NCBI GenBank assembly: GCA_030607105.1
Contig: JAUWFF010000045.1
Location: forward strand, 1-7,586
Length of the DNA stretch: 7,586 nucleotides
Direction of reading: 5' to 3'
DNA from: Filomicrobium sp.
Lineage (GTDB): Bacteria > Pseudomonadota > Alphaproteobacteria > Rhizobiales > Hyphomicrobiaceae
In this document: one piece after another, positions 1-6,594 of the stretch
Layout of the letters: every line of letters starts with the position of its first letter
How positions within the stretch are numbered: position 1 is the first letter of the stretch
Program-made: the position numbers and the translations under genes
Notes under the pieces: model-generated
The model's database searches: none
The model's input: the letters and a program-made list of their open reading frames with translations, nothing else
What the model was told of the DNA's origin: nothing

Positions 1-1455
1 GCCTGAGCCGGTATCGGAGACCGCAGATTGAACAATCGCCTGATCTTTGTCGTTGGACATGCGCAATGCAAAGACGGTGTTGCATTGGGACAGAATGGTC
101 GGATCAATTTCGGCTGGACGCTGTGTGACGATACATAGCGATGCCCCGTATTTGCGGCCTTCCTTGGCAATCTTGGCAATGGCGCGTTTGCAGGGGCCGA
201 AGCCTGCTTCCGTGCTAGCTGGAACGTAGCGGTGGGCTTCCTCGCAGACAAGGGTTACGGGGACTTGACCCTCGCCCCAAACCGCGAAATCGAAGGTCAT
301 ACGGCAGAGCACCGAAACGACAACATTAACAATCTCCGGCGGCAGGCCAGTCAGTTCAAGGATTGTGATCGGCTTGTCGTTGACGGGCACGCGGAAGATA
401 CGGCCGAGGATCTGCGCCATACCGTCGTAGACGGTTAGCGATCCAAACATGAACGCATAACGGTGATCTTGCGTAATATGCTCGATGCGTGTCTTGAGGG
501 CCCGGTAGGGCGACAGATCGCGCTTGTTCTCCAGCTTGCCCATGCGCTGATCGATCATCGCCAGCAGATCGGAGGTGCGATAGGGAACGGGCGTATCGAC
601 CGTAAAGCGGTTCGGGTCGTTGGGGGTGCGGCGTAGGCGCTGGTTGCTTGTTTGCTCCGCTGTGCGGCTAGTCGCGTATTTGGATTTGGCGATGGGAATG
701 AGTTCTTGAAGGATCTCGATTTCCGGTTTCCGTTCCGTGTCACCGATTAGAACTTCGACGATTTCTTCGAAATTCAATAGCCAGAATGGCAACTGGATAT
801 TGCGGGGGCTGACGACCTCGCCCCACTCCTTGAAAGCTGTCGCGTACTCGTTGTGAGGATCAAGCAGCAGGATGTGAGCTGCGGGGTTCTCTTGCAGAAT
901 GGAGCGCAGGATCAGTGCTGTCGTGCAGGACTTTCCCGTTCCCGTCGTGCCGAGAATTGCGAAGTGCTTGCCCAACAGATCGTCAACGCGGACCAATGCT
1001 GGGATGGAGACGTCTTGGCGGAGCGTGCCGACACTGACGCTGCGTTCGGTGCCGCAGAAGGCCAGTTGTAGTTCAGATTTACCAGCGACGCGGACACGGT
1101 CTCCGAGGGCCGGATAGATCGTTACGCCGCGGTTGAAGCTGAAGCCGTCGTTTTCCAGGCGCCAGAGTTCTCCAACGAGACCCAGTTCCGCAATCCAAAT
1201 TTCGGACTCACCGTCTCGTTGGGCCGGGACGGGGACGCTCAAGGCCGAGACGATGGCGAGCACGACCGTGGTGGCCGTGTCGATCGCAAGCAATGTGCCC
1301 ATTTCCGGACGGTCGGCGATTGCCCGTGCCGCACCGTCCTGGGGACCGTCGAGCAAGACGATCGCTTTTGCTCCCGTCACGGAGACGATGCGGCCGATGG
1401 ACGGATCCTTGGCAAGCACCCTTACTCGTTCCTCGACGCTCAAATGTTCGTTCAT
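1..1455 (-). CDS. HerA/DUF87-type hexameric ATPase, DNA translocase-like (C-terminus cut by window edge)
   Basis: The 485 visible residues read without a stop from ATG at 1455 to the left edge, so the C-terminus is missing. Residues about 15-150 are beta-rich and fit the HAS-barrel that precedes the motor in HerA proteins. Walker A is GTTGTGKS (169-176). Walker B is VTLVCEEAH (400-408), with acidic E405/E406. A TQRP motif (444-447) follows, then QCNTVFALRMSND, which fits the sensor and arginine-finger region of HerA/FtsK-like RecA motors. Family members form hexamers that pump or unwind DNA, often with a nuclease such as NurA; no nuclease is visible here. The ATG overlaps the kinase stop as ATGA, and only a weak GGCGAG precedes it, so translation is probably coupled to the kinase. 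The ATPase class is secure; the biological role is unknown. A VirB4/TraC-like conjugative ATPase is less likely because no transfer genes are nearby. Confidence 0.9.
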   Translation of the reverse strand, partial: MNEHLSVEERVRVLAKDPSIGRIVSVTGAKAIVLLDGPQDGAARAIADRPEMGTLLAIDTATTVVLAIVSALSVPVPAQRDGESEIWIAELGLVGELWRLENDGFSFNRGVTIYPALGDRVRVAGKSELQLAFCGTERSVSVGTLRQDVSIPALVRVDDLLGKHFAILGTTGTGKSCTTALILRSILQENPAAHILLLDPHNEYATAFKEWGEVVSPRNIQLPFWLLNFEEIVEVLIGDTERKPEIEILQELIPIAKSKYATSRTAEQTSNQRLRRTPNDPNRFTVDTPVPYRTSDLLAMIDQRMGKLENKRDLSPYRALKTRIEHITQDHRYAFMFGSLTVYDGMAQILGRIFRVPVNDKPITILELTGLPPEIVNVVVSVLCRMTFDFAVWGEGQVPVTLVCEEAHRYVPASTEAGFGPCKRAIAKIAKEGRKYGASLCIVTQRPAEIDPTILSQCNTVFALRMSNDKDQAIVQSAVSDTGSG

Positions 1456-2354
1456 TGCGCTGTCTCGCCTGTCTCTTTTGCGCTTTTCCCAAGAGCCGTG
1501 TCTCTCGCGCGCGCCATGGCTACCTGCTGGCGGGAAGGCAGGAGGATCACGACCTCTGTGCCAACGTTTTTCTGGCTGCGGATTTCGAATTCTCCGCCGT
1601 GAAGCTCAGTGAGAGACTTCGCGATGGGGAGGCCGAGGCCTGTGCCTTCGCGCCTGCGGGTTTTGGACCCGTCCACCTGGCCGAATGGCTGCAATGCAAT
1701 TTCCAGTTCGTCGGCGGACATGCCGCCGCCTGTATCGCGGATAACGACGGCGACGACGTCATTGGGAAGCCGTGCGGCTTCAACCTTCACGCTACTGCCT
1801 GAGGGGGAGAACTTGATCGCGTTCGAAAGGATGTTGCCAAAGATCTGGGCGAGCTTGCGCTCTTCTCCCCGGACGGGAGGAAGGTCCTCGGGAAGACGCT
1901 GAATGATCTCGACGGAAGCCTTATTTGCCTCCTCTCGGAATGCCGAGATCTGCTGCGCGAGAATCGCGCGCGTGTCGAGTTCGCATGCATCGAGCGTATA
2001 GCTGCCGCTTTGGACCTTGGAAATATCGAGGATGTCGTTGATGAGGGTCAGTAGATGAACCGCGGCATCATGGATTAAATTTGCGTATTCAATGACTTTG
2101 CTTTTGTCGACCTCGCGGCGATCTTGCTCTGCGATAATCTTGGAAAAGCCAATGACGGTGTTGAGGGGGGTCCTGAGCTCATGGTTCATGTTCGAGATGA
2201 ATTCGGACTTCACCTTGCCGGCCAGTTCCGCCTCCATCCTGGCCGAATGCTCCGCCAGCCGCGCGCGGTGGCGCAGTACCGCGTCGCCAAGCAGCGAAGC
2301 GTATTCATTCATCAACGAATTGTTTTTTTGCGAACCGAATGAGCTGCTAAGCAT
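1452..2354 (-). CDS. Soluble sensor histidine kinase (HisKA + HATPase_c), no visible sensor or receiver domain
   Basis: This is a 300-residue kinase core that would autophosphorylate on His and pass the phosphate to a response regulator not encoded here. Residues about 16-50 are helical and charged, probably a signalling helix or coiled coil. The H-box NHELRTPLN puts the phospho-acceptor at H58. ATP-binding motifs follow: N-box FGNILSNAIKF (N174, N178), G1 box DTGGGM (207-212), F-box PFGQVDG (223-229) and G2 box GTGLGLPI (237-244). All catalytic motifs look intact. There is no transmembrane segment, PAS, GAF or HAMP domain, and the C-terminal 30 residues form a polar tail. An in-frame TAA three codons before the ATG rules out a longer N-terminus in this frame. 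No clear Shine-Dalgarno is seen; Met15 is an alternative start. The H-box resembles the DivJ/PleC-like group of alphaproteobacterial kinases, but the specific partner is not inferable. Confidence 0.93.
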   Translation of the reverse strand: MLSSSFGSQKNNSLMNEYASLLGDAVLRHRARLAEHSARMEAELAGKVKSEFISNMNHELRTPLNTVIGFSKIIAEQDRREVDKSKVIEYANLIHDAAVHLLTLINDILDISKVQSGSYTLDACELDTRAILAQQISAFREEANKASVEIIQRLPEDLPPVRGEERKLAQIFGNILSNAIKFSPSGSSVKVEAARLPNDVVAVVIRDTGGGMSADELEIALQPFGQVDGSKTRRREGTGLGLPIAKSLTELHGGEFEIRSQKNVGTEVVILLPSRQQVAMARARDTALGKSAKETGETAQ

Positions 2355-2406
2355 TGTGTTTTATCGCGTACTTTTAGGTCTTGGACACCCGCCAGAATAT
2401 CGGTGA

Positions 2407-2433
2407 AGGCATAACTTGAGGTTAATTATGCCT
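2407..2433 (-). promoter_or_regulatory. Imperfect palindrome containing a CtrA-like box upstream of the kinase
   Basis: The 8-base arms AGGCATAA (2407-2414) and TTATGCCT (2426-2433) are perfect inverted repeats around an 11-base centre. Read on the minus strand, the inside holds TTAA (2425-2422), seven bases, then TTAT (2414-2411), a 7-of-8 match to the known CtrA consensus TTAA-N7-TTAA. A GATATT hexamer (2401-2396, minus strand) sits downstream where a -10 element could lie, so the box would overlap the -35 region, as in CtrA-controlled promoters. The kinase ATG is about 55 bases further on. The bases are seen; binding by CtrA or any other regulator is inferred. Confidence 0.35.
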
Positions 2434-3167
2434 GTCCTTGGCTTGCTTTTCTTTTTCTCAAATTGGCATCATTTGTTCCAGAAATTGGCAGGAATTCATG
2501 AATTGCGCGATTGACGCGCCTTGGGGAAAGGGGTCGGCGGCGTCCGCGCTCGCGGTCGAACGTGGAATTGATTTTCCTTTGTATGGTGTCTGTTTAAACG
2601 AATTGTTTATTTTCGTTAATTCTTTGCTGACGTCGTTTCCTGAAGACGAGACAATCTTGCCGTAAGCCGCTGATTGAAGCCTGGCGGTTCTCTTCTGGAC
2701 ACGCAGCGGCGACCGCGGTGGCCCGGGCGAAGAAGTCAAGAAGGGTCGATGCCTAGAAGGTCTTGAAGCTTCGGGCGTTGCGATCTTTCAAGCAGGCGAT
2801 TGTAAACTTGGGTTTGGCTGTTCGCGAGGCATGTTCAATGGGACTTGGAGAAATGGAAATCCAAAGCTCATGGAACAGCAGTGGGGGTTAGCGTCATTCA
2901 AATCTCATCGCAGACAGGAGGGCATCCACTCAAATTGGTATGGAGATTTGGAGAGAGCCTGCCTTTGCGCATGCGTTGCTGTCATGACTTTGTCGGAAAC
3001 TGCCTGTCGCGGGAGGCGGTTTGCCCTTTTTTGTGCCATCCTTCAGCATGCCATTGTTGGCGAATGCCGCAATTGGCCCTCGGTTCTTCGACGCGACGAA
3101 AGCCTTGTCAGCGGGCAGTGGCTGTGGCTCAAGCGTCCGATCGGTATAGCCGAAAGGCAAGAACCCC

Positions 3168-3175
3168 CAGGAGGA
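3168..3175 (+). promoter_or_regulatory. Ribosome binding site that fixes the dehydrogenase start
   Basis: AGGAGGAG lies nine bases before the ATG at 3185. It decides the start in favour of that ATG over the open frame that continues 118 codons upstream to 2831. Confidence 0.85.
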
Positions 3176-3184
3176 GCCTGCCCG

Positions 3185-4144
3185 ATGAAGAAGCGCCTGC
3201 TCATCACCCGCCGCCTGCCGGAAGCCGTCGAGGTCCGCGCGAACCGTGATTATGAGGTGGTACAGAACGCTGATGACCATCAGATGACCACTGATGAGAT
3301 CGTTGAAAAGGCTGCGGATGTCGATGCCATCCTCATCACCATTACCGACAAGATGCGCGAAGACGTGATAGTCGCGCTTCCAGAGCACATCAAAATTCTT
3401 TCTACCTTCTCAATCGGTTATGACCATATTGACCTGGCGGTGGCGAAGGCGCGCGGCATTTCGGTTGGCAATGCGCCGCACGGCGTTACCGTGGCGACGG
3501 CCGAAATCGCGATGCTCTTGCTGCTTGGCTCCGCACGCCGGGCCGGCGAAGGTGAAAACATGATCCGCACCAAGAGCTGGCCCGGTTGGGCGCCCCTGCA
3601 ACTCGTGGGTCAGCGGCTGGACCGAAAGAAGCTTGGCATTTTCGGGTTTGGAAAGATCGGGCGTGCGCTGGCACAGAGAGCGCGTGGATTTGATATGGAG
3701 ATCCACTATCACGACGTGGTGCGTGCCAAGCCCGAAGACGAGAATGGCGCTAAGTATCACGAGACCCTGGACAGCCTTCTCGCAATCTCGCAGTTCTTCT
3801 CAATCAATGTGCCGTCGATGCCCGAAACGCGATACTTTTTCGATCAATCCGCGATCGAGAAGATGCCGCAAGGCGCCGTGGTGGTGAACACGGCACGTGG
3901 CGATCTTGTCAAGGATGAGGATCTGATTGCGGCGCTGAAGTCCAGCCGGCTTTCTTATGCTGGTCTCGACGTTTTTGCTGGCGAGCCGCAGATCAATGAA
4001 GGTTATTACGAGCTGCCGAACACGTTCCTACTGCCTCACCTTGGCTCGGCGGCGATCGAAGCGCGCAACCAGATGGGCTTTGAAGCACTCGACAATGTCG
4101 ATGCCGCTTTCGCAGGAAATGATATGCCCTTCAAACTGACCTGA
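3185..4144 (+). CDS. D-2-hydroxyacid dehydrogenase, glyoxylate/hydroxypyruvate reductase-like
   Basis: The product has 319 residues, the normal length for the family, and is predicted cytoplasmic. It would reduce a 2-oxoacid such as glyoxylate or hydroxypyruvate to the D-2-hydroxyacid with NAD(P)H. The nucleotide-binding loop is GFGKIG (154-159). The following strand ends IHYHDVV, with D177 at the position that usually favours NADH over NADPH. The catalytic triad is present: R238 in NTARGDLV, E267 in FAGEP and H285 in LPHLGSA. The substrate-domain segment FSIGYDHIDL (75-84) and the NAPHGVTVATAEIAM stretch (96-110) fit the GyaR/GRHPR branch rather than SerA, and no ACT domain is present. The frame stays open upstream to 2831, but those 118 codons show no homology-like features and the ribosome binding site points to 3185. 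The gene appears monocistronic and ends at a strong terminator. The exact substrate cannot be read from sequence; phosphoglycerate or formate dehydrogenase is unlikely. Confidence 0.93.
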   Translation: MKKRLLITRRLPEAVEVRANRDYEVVQNADDHQMTTDEIVEKAADVDAILITITDKMREDVIVALPEHIKILSTFSIGYDHIDLAVAKARGISVGNAPHGVTVATAEIAMLLLLGSARRAGEGENMIRTKSWPGWAPLQLVGQRLDRKKLGIFGFGKIGRALAQRARGFDMEIHYHDVVRAKPEDENGAKYHETLDSLLAISQFFSINVPSMPETRYFFDQSAIEKMPQGAVVVNTARGDLVKDEDLIAALKSSRLSYAGLDVFAGEPQINEGYYELPNTFLLPHLGSAAIEARNQMGFEALDNVDAAFAGNDMPFKLT

Positions 4145-4152
4145 CTCCCTGG

Positions 4153-4207
4153 TTTTTGCCCGAAGGCAAAAAAGGCGGCTCCCAAGAAAAGGGGACCGCC
4201 TTTTGTC
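4153..4207. terminator. Bidirectional intrinsic terminator between convergent genes
   Basis: The main hairpin has arms AAAAGGCGGCTCCC (4170-4183) and GGGGACCGCCTTTT (4191-4204), with a 7-base loop, one mismatch and one G-T wobble. It ends in a T run on the plus strand and faces a run of T on the minus strand (A run 4168-4173). A second stem, TTTTTGCC (4153-4160) / GGCAAAAA (4165-4172), has a CGAA loop on the plus strand, which reads as the very stable UUCG tetraloop on the minus-strand transcript. The two stems share 4170-4172 and so compete. The structure sits between the dehydrogenase stop (4144) and the stop of the convergent minus-strand gene (4230), and would end transcription from both. 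Confidence 0.85.
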
Positions 4208-4229
4208 TTCGTCGGGCCCTTCTTAGCCG

Positions 4230-4793
4230 TTAGCCGCGGTAGACAATAACGCATCTAGCGTAGGGGTTTCGGCCACTGGACTTATGACGGCGCAGCTCGC
4301 GACGGCATCGTTTCAACGCTCTACGGCAGGCGCGCGAGCCGTACTTGTGCGCTGAGATTCCCCTAAGTCTCCGCCCGATACCAAAGCGTTTCTTTGCGGC
4401 AGCGGTGCATCCGCGCCGGTGGAGATGGGAGCGCTCGGGGGCATGATACTTTCGTTTGTTGTATGAGTTCTTGTAGTGCCGGGACCTGGCGTACGGGTTG
4501 ACCCATTCGGCGCCACGGCGTGCGACCTTGTAAACCCCGCGGTTGAATTCGCGGACTCGCGTTACGACAGTAGTCGACTCTTCGTTCTTCTTCTTTTTGT
4601 AGAGGTTTTCGCGGCTGGAATCTGTTTTGGGCCTTTTAGCGATCCCGTTTTCAGATTTTGAGCCATGCCTCTTTTCGGCTTTGCGCTTCGCGGACTTTTC
4701 GGCATTGGTCTTGCCAGAGGCAGCGCTCACATCCGTGGCCCCCATGTGCGGACCGCCCGCCATCAACAGTGCGATCAGTGCCATTCTCAACAT
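4230..4793 (-). CDS. Small exported, strongly basic four-cysteine protein, function unknown
   Basis: The 187-residue product is not recognised. Residues 1-24 look like a Sec signal peptide: short n-region with Arg, hydrophobic MALIALLMAGG, and a likely cleavage after VSA (22-24), so the protein should be periplasmic or secreted. A Lys-rich low-complexity segment follows (28-72, including KKKK at 66-69), then an Arg/Tyr-rich middle. The C-terminal section holds the four cysteines: C129, C156 and C163 in ACRRALKRC, and C181 in GRNPYARC. Their number and spacing suggest two disulfides. By hand count there are about 50 Lys+Arg against about a dozen Asp+Glu, so the protein should bind polyanions such as nucleic acid or envelope polymers; that is inference. 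The ATG at 4793 has GGGAG nine bases upstream and gives the cleanest signal peptide. A GTG at 4823 would add ten residues. It follows the TRAP/amidase operon by 137 bases with no clear terminator between, so read-through is possible. Confidence 0.72.
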   Translation of the reverse strand: MLRMALIALLMAGGPHMGATDVSAASGKTNAEKSAKRKAEKRHGSKSENGIAKRPKTDSSRENLYKKKKNEESTTVVTRVREFNRGVYKVARRGAEWVNPYARSRHYKNSYNKRKYHAPERSHLHRRGCTAAAKKRFGIGRRLRGISAHKYGSRACRRALKRCRRELRRHKSSGRNPYARCVIVYRG

Positions 4794-4802
4794 CTTGCTC
4801 TT

Positions 4803-4807
4803 CTCCC
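4803..4807 (-). promoter_or_regulatory. Ribosome binding site of the basic exported protein
   Basis: GGGAG on the minus strand, nine bases before the ATG at 4793. It favours that start over the upstream in-frame GTG at 4823. Confidence 0.55.
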
Positions 4808-4930
4808 TGCGCGGCGTCCGCACCTGTTAGCGGGCGCTTCTGACTTTGGAAGATTGGCAGACATCGTCTGAACGGCAGCTGAGGTGCTCCTTCAGCGCCG
4901 GTTCATTTTCTCGCGGGCTTAAGCAGGAGA

Positions 4931-5206
4931 TTAACGGCCGTTGCCGTTCTTCTTTGAAAAGGCGTCGAGCCAGAAGTCGTAGGTCGCCATCGCGAAGGCG
5001 ATGAGCAACACAACTCGCAGCGAAATGCTTTCGACCCAGACCCCGACTATGAGCAGGAAGCTGCCGAACAGAGCTAGTGAGCTCACCGCCACGGCCTTGT
5101 CGTAGTAGCGCGGCGCAAACAGCCGGATCAGAATGATTGCCAGCGCAGCGATGCACACGTAGACGAGGACATCTGCGAGCGAAAATTTTCCAAAAAGTCC
5201 GGGCAT
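4931..5206 (-). CDS. Small three-helix inner-membrane protein, function unknown
   Basis: The 91-residue product has three predicted transmembrane segments at about residues 10-30, 38-57 and 62-80, and a short polar tail (FSKKNGNGR). The frame is open further upstream into the amidase gene, but ATG at 5206 has GAGG six bases before it and lies 16 bases after the amidase stop, so it is the natural start of a third operon gene. Position in a TRAP/amidase operon suggests an accessory role in uptake, but it is not the usual four-helix DctQ small permease: it is shorter and lies downstream of the amidase. No family recognised. A Lys/Arg pattern strong enough to settle topology is not visible. Confidence 0.7.
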   Translation of the reverse strand: MPGLFGKFSLADVLVYVCIAALAIILIRLFAPRYYDKAVAVSSLALFGSFLLIVGVWVESISLRVVLLIAFAMATYDFWLDAFSKKNGNGR

Positions 5207-5212
5207 AGCGAG

Positions 5213-5216
5213 CCTC
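5213..5216 (-). promoter_or_regulatory. Ribosome binding site of the small membrane protein
   Basis: GAGG on the minus strand, six bases before ATG 5206, placed in the short gap after the amidase stop. It is the reason for preferring this start to upstream in-frame codons inside the amidase gene. Confidence 0.55.
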
Positions 5217-5222
5217 AATTCA

Positions 5223-6575
5223 TCAAGCAGATTGACTTTCTTCGTCTTCAAGCCGTGTGGCAAGCCATCGTGCGGTTCGCAGCAATCGCCCATCGTCTCG
5301 GCGTAGCCCAACGAGCTGGACACCTATCGGCAGTCCGTTGATCTCAAGCAACGGGACGCTGATAGCAGGCATGCCCAGATAGGTCCAAAGCCCGTTAAAG
5401 ATGGGCGAACCGGTGATGCCTTCGCTCAGTAGGGGCGCGGGTCCAGGTGCCGCCGGGGTGAGGATTGCCGAATAGGTTTCGAAGACTTCGAACAAAGCTT
5501 CGTATGCCTTTTCCCGAGAGGCGATGGCGGAGATGTAGTCGCAAACGGGCACGCGGGCACCCTCTTCGAGGCGGGCATTAAGGCCTTCAGACAGCTGGTC
5601 GCGGCCTTGGTCCTGAAGCGGACCATAGTAGGTTGCGTTCTCAGCGAGTTGAACAATACGCTGCCACTCGATGACGTTGTCGAGACCGGTTATTTCAATC
5701 TCGTCGCAGGCCGGCCCCAGGACATCCTTCAGCTCGGCGAAAGCCTCACGCATGCCCGGGTCGGCATACTCGGACCATGCCGGTGTCTTGACGAACGCGA
5801 AAGTGGGTGCCAGTGGCGGTTCGCTCAAAGCCATTTTCGCAATGTGTGGCTGGCTGCGAGGATAGCTGACGAGGTCATTCGGATCCTGTGCGGATAGGCA
5901 ATCGGCGAGGAGTGCGAGATCCTCAATCGAGCGGGCGAGCAACCCGAGCGTGTCAAGCGTGTGCGACTGCATCAACACGCCGTTGCGCGAGATCAGGCCA
6001 AAGGTTGGCTTGAAGCCATAGACACCGCAATAAGATGCCGGGCGGAGAACGGAACCGGCGGTCTGTGAACCCAAGGCTGCGGGGACCATCAGGTCGGCAA
6101 CGGCGGCGGCGGATCCCGCAGAAGACCCCCCTGGCGAACGCTCCAGATCAATCGGGTTGTGAGTCACCGATGGAGTCATGAGCGCCAGTTCGGTGGTGAC
6201 GGTCTTGCCCAGTACGATGGCGCCCGCCGATTTCAGGGCGGTCACGCAGGCGGCATCTCTTCTGGATCTGTTTCCCTCATAGAGCGGGCAGCCGTTTTCC
6301 GTTGGGTAATCACGGGTATCAATAATGTCCTTGATTGCGATGGGGACGCCGTGCAACGGACCCGTGCCGTTGCCGAACCCGCGCACCTGATCGGCGCGAC
6401 GGGCCTGCTCGAGAGCGTGGTCCTTTTCAATGTGCGCCCAGGCATCTACCGCTTCGTTGCGCGCTTCGATCCGCGCAAGAAACGCGCCGACGAGCAGTTC
6501 GGAGGTCGTTGCTCCCTCGCGGATGGCAGTGGCGGCCTCGGAGACGGTCAGCTTGATGAGTTCTTCGGGTTTCAA
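5223..6575 (-). CDS. Amidase signature family hydrolase
   Basis: The 450-residue cytoplasmic enzyme is typical in length for the amidase signature family, which hydrolyses amide bonds through a Ser-cisSer-Lys triad. K82 lies in HGVPIAIKD, cis-Ser S151 in SPGGSSAGSA, and the nucleophile S175 in SQTAGSVLRPA. The 24-residue spacing from S151 to S175 matches characterised members such as FAAH. The nucleophile loop reads QTAGSV where many members have TDTGGSI. Both forms are seen in the family, and GatA activity is unlikely because no gatB/gatC neighbours exist. The start is TTG: an in-frame TAG stands three codons upstream, and AGGAG lies ten bases before it. The gene follows the TRAP permease stop by 19 bases and precedes the small membrane protein by 16, so the three form one operon. 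The likely role is hydrolysis of the imported compound; the substrate is unknown. Confidence 0.93.
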   Translation of the reverse strand: MKPEELIKLTVSEAATAIREGATTSELLVGAFLARIEARNEAVDAWAHIEKDHALEQARRADQVRGFGNGTGPLHGVPIAIKDIIDTRDYPTENGCPLYEGNRSRRDAACVTALKSAGAIVLGKTVTTELALMTPSVTHNPIDLERSPGGSSAGSAAAVADLMVPAALGSQTAGSVLRPASYCGVYGFKPTFGLISRNGVLMQSHTLDTLGLLARSIEDLALLADCLSAQDPNDLVSYPRSQPHIAKMALSEPPLAPTFAFVKTPAWSEYADPGMREAFAELKDVLGPACDEIEITGLDNVIEWQRIVQLAENATYYGPLQDQGRDQLSEGLNARLEEGARVPVCDYISAIASREKAYEALFEVFETYSAILTPAAPGPAPLLSEGITGSPIFNGLWTYLGMPAISVPLLEINGLPIGVQLVGLRRDDGRLLRTARWLATRLEDEESQSA

Positions 6576-6585
6576 GTAACGCTAA

Positions 6586-6590
6586 CTCCT
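6586..6590 (-). promoter_or_regulatory. Ribosome binding site supporting the TTG start of the amidase
   Basis: AGGAG on the minus strand, ten bases before TTG 6575 and just after the TRAP permease stop (6595). The in-frame TAG between it and the start excludes any longer amidase reading. Confidence 0.7.
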
Positions 6591-6594
6591 GTGC

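Larger units (their letters stand above)
2355..3184. other. Long divergent intergenic region without a convincing gene
   Basis: This is about 830 bases between the divergent kinase and dehydrogenase starts. Open frames here (for example 2438-2665 plus, 2739-2458 minus, 2831-3184 plus) use TTG or weak ATG starts, lack ribosome binding sites and show no recognisable motif. The stretch 2555-2625 is AT-rich compared with its surroundings and contains the inverted repeat AACGAA (2597-2602) / TTCGTT (2612-2617), a possible regulator site or promoter area. No tRNA, rRNA, riboswitch or transposase remnant was recognised. A minus-strand stretch between two stops around 2835-2745 reads rather protein-like for about 30 residues and could be a gene remnant, but it is too short to call. 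Confidence 0.6.

Noticed and set aside
2374..2412. Possible 12-codon leader peptide before the kinase (ATG at 2412)
   Set aside because: No Shine-Dalgarno, no codon bias such as amino acid runs, and the ATG lies in the palindrome; most likely chance.
2438..2739. Small open frames on both strands (2438-2665 plus, 2739-2458 minus)
   Set aside because: Both begin at TTG without a ribosome binding site and overlap each other; nothing in the translations looks like a known domain.
2873..2897. GGAAC and CGTC spaced like an EcfG general stress promoter
   Set aside because: The spacer is 15 instead of 16-17 and the -10 part is imperfect, so the match is not better than chance.
3010..3035. Weak hairpin followed by a T run on the plus strand
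   Set aside because: The stem has only three strong pairs plus a bulge and wobbles, and there is no upstream gene to terminate.
2831..3184. In-frame 118-codon extension of the dehydrogenase
   Set aside because: The family starts at about the MKKRLLI position, a strong ribosome binding site precedes ATG 3185, and the extension has no family-like sequence.
2930..3388. Minus-strand open frame of 152 codons opposite the dehydrogenase start
   Set aside because: Its start lies antisense within the dehydrogenase, it has no good ribosome binding site, and it shows no recognised motif, although part of it reads fairly protein-like.
4827..5156. Minus-strand 109-codon frame overlapping the small membrane protein
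   Set aside because: Shadow frame; the overlapping frame gives three clean transmembrane segments and a well-placed ribosome binding site.
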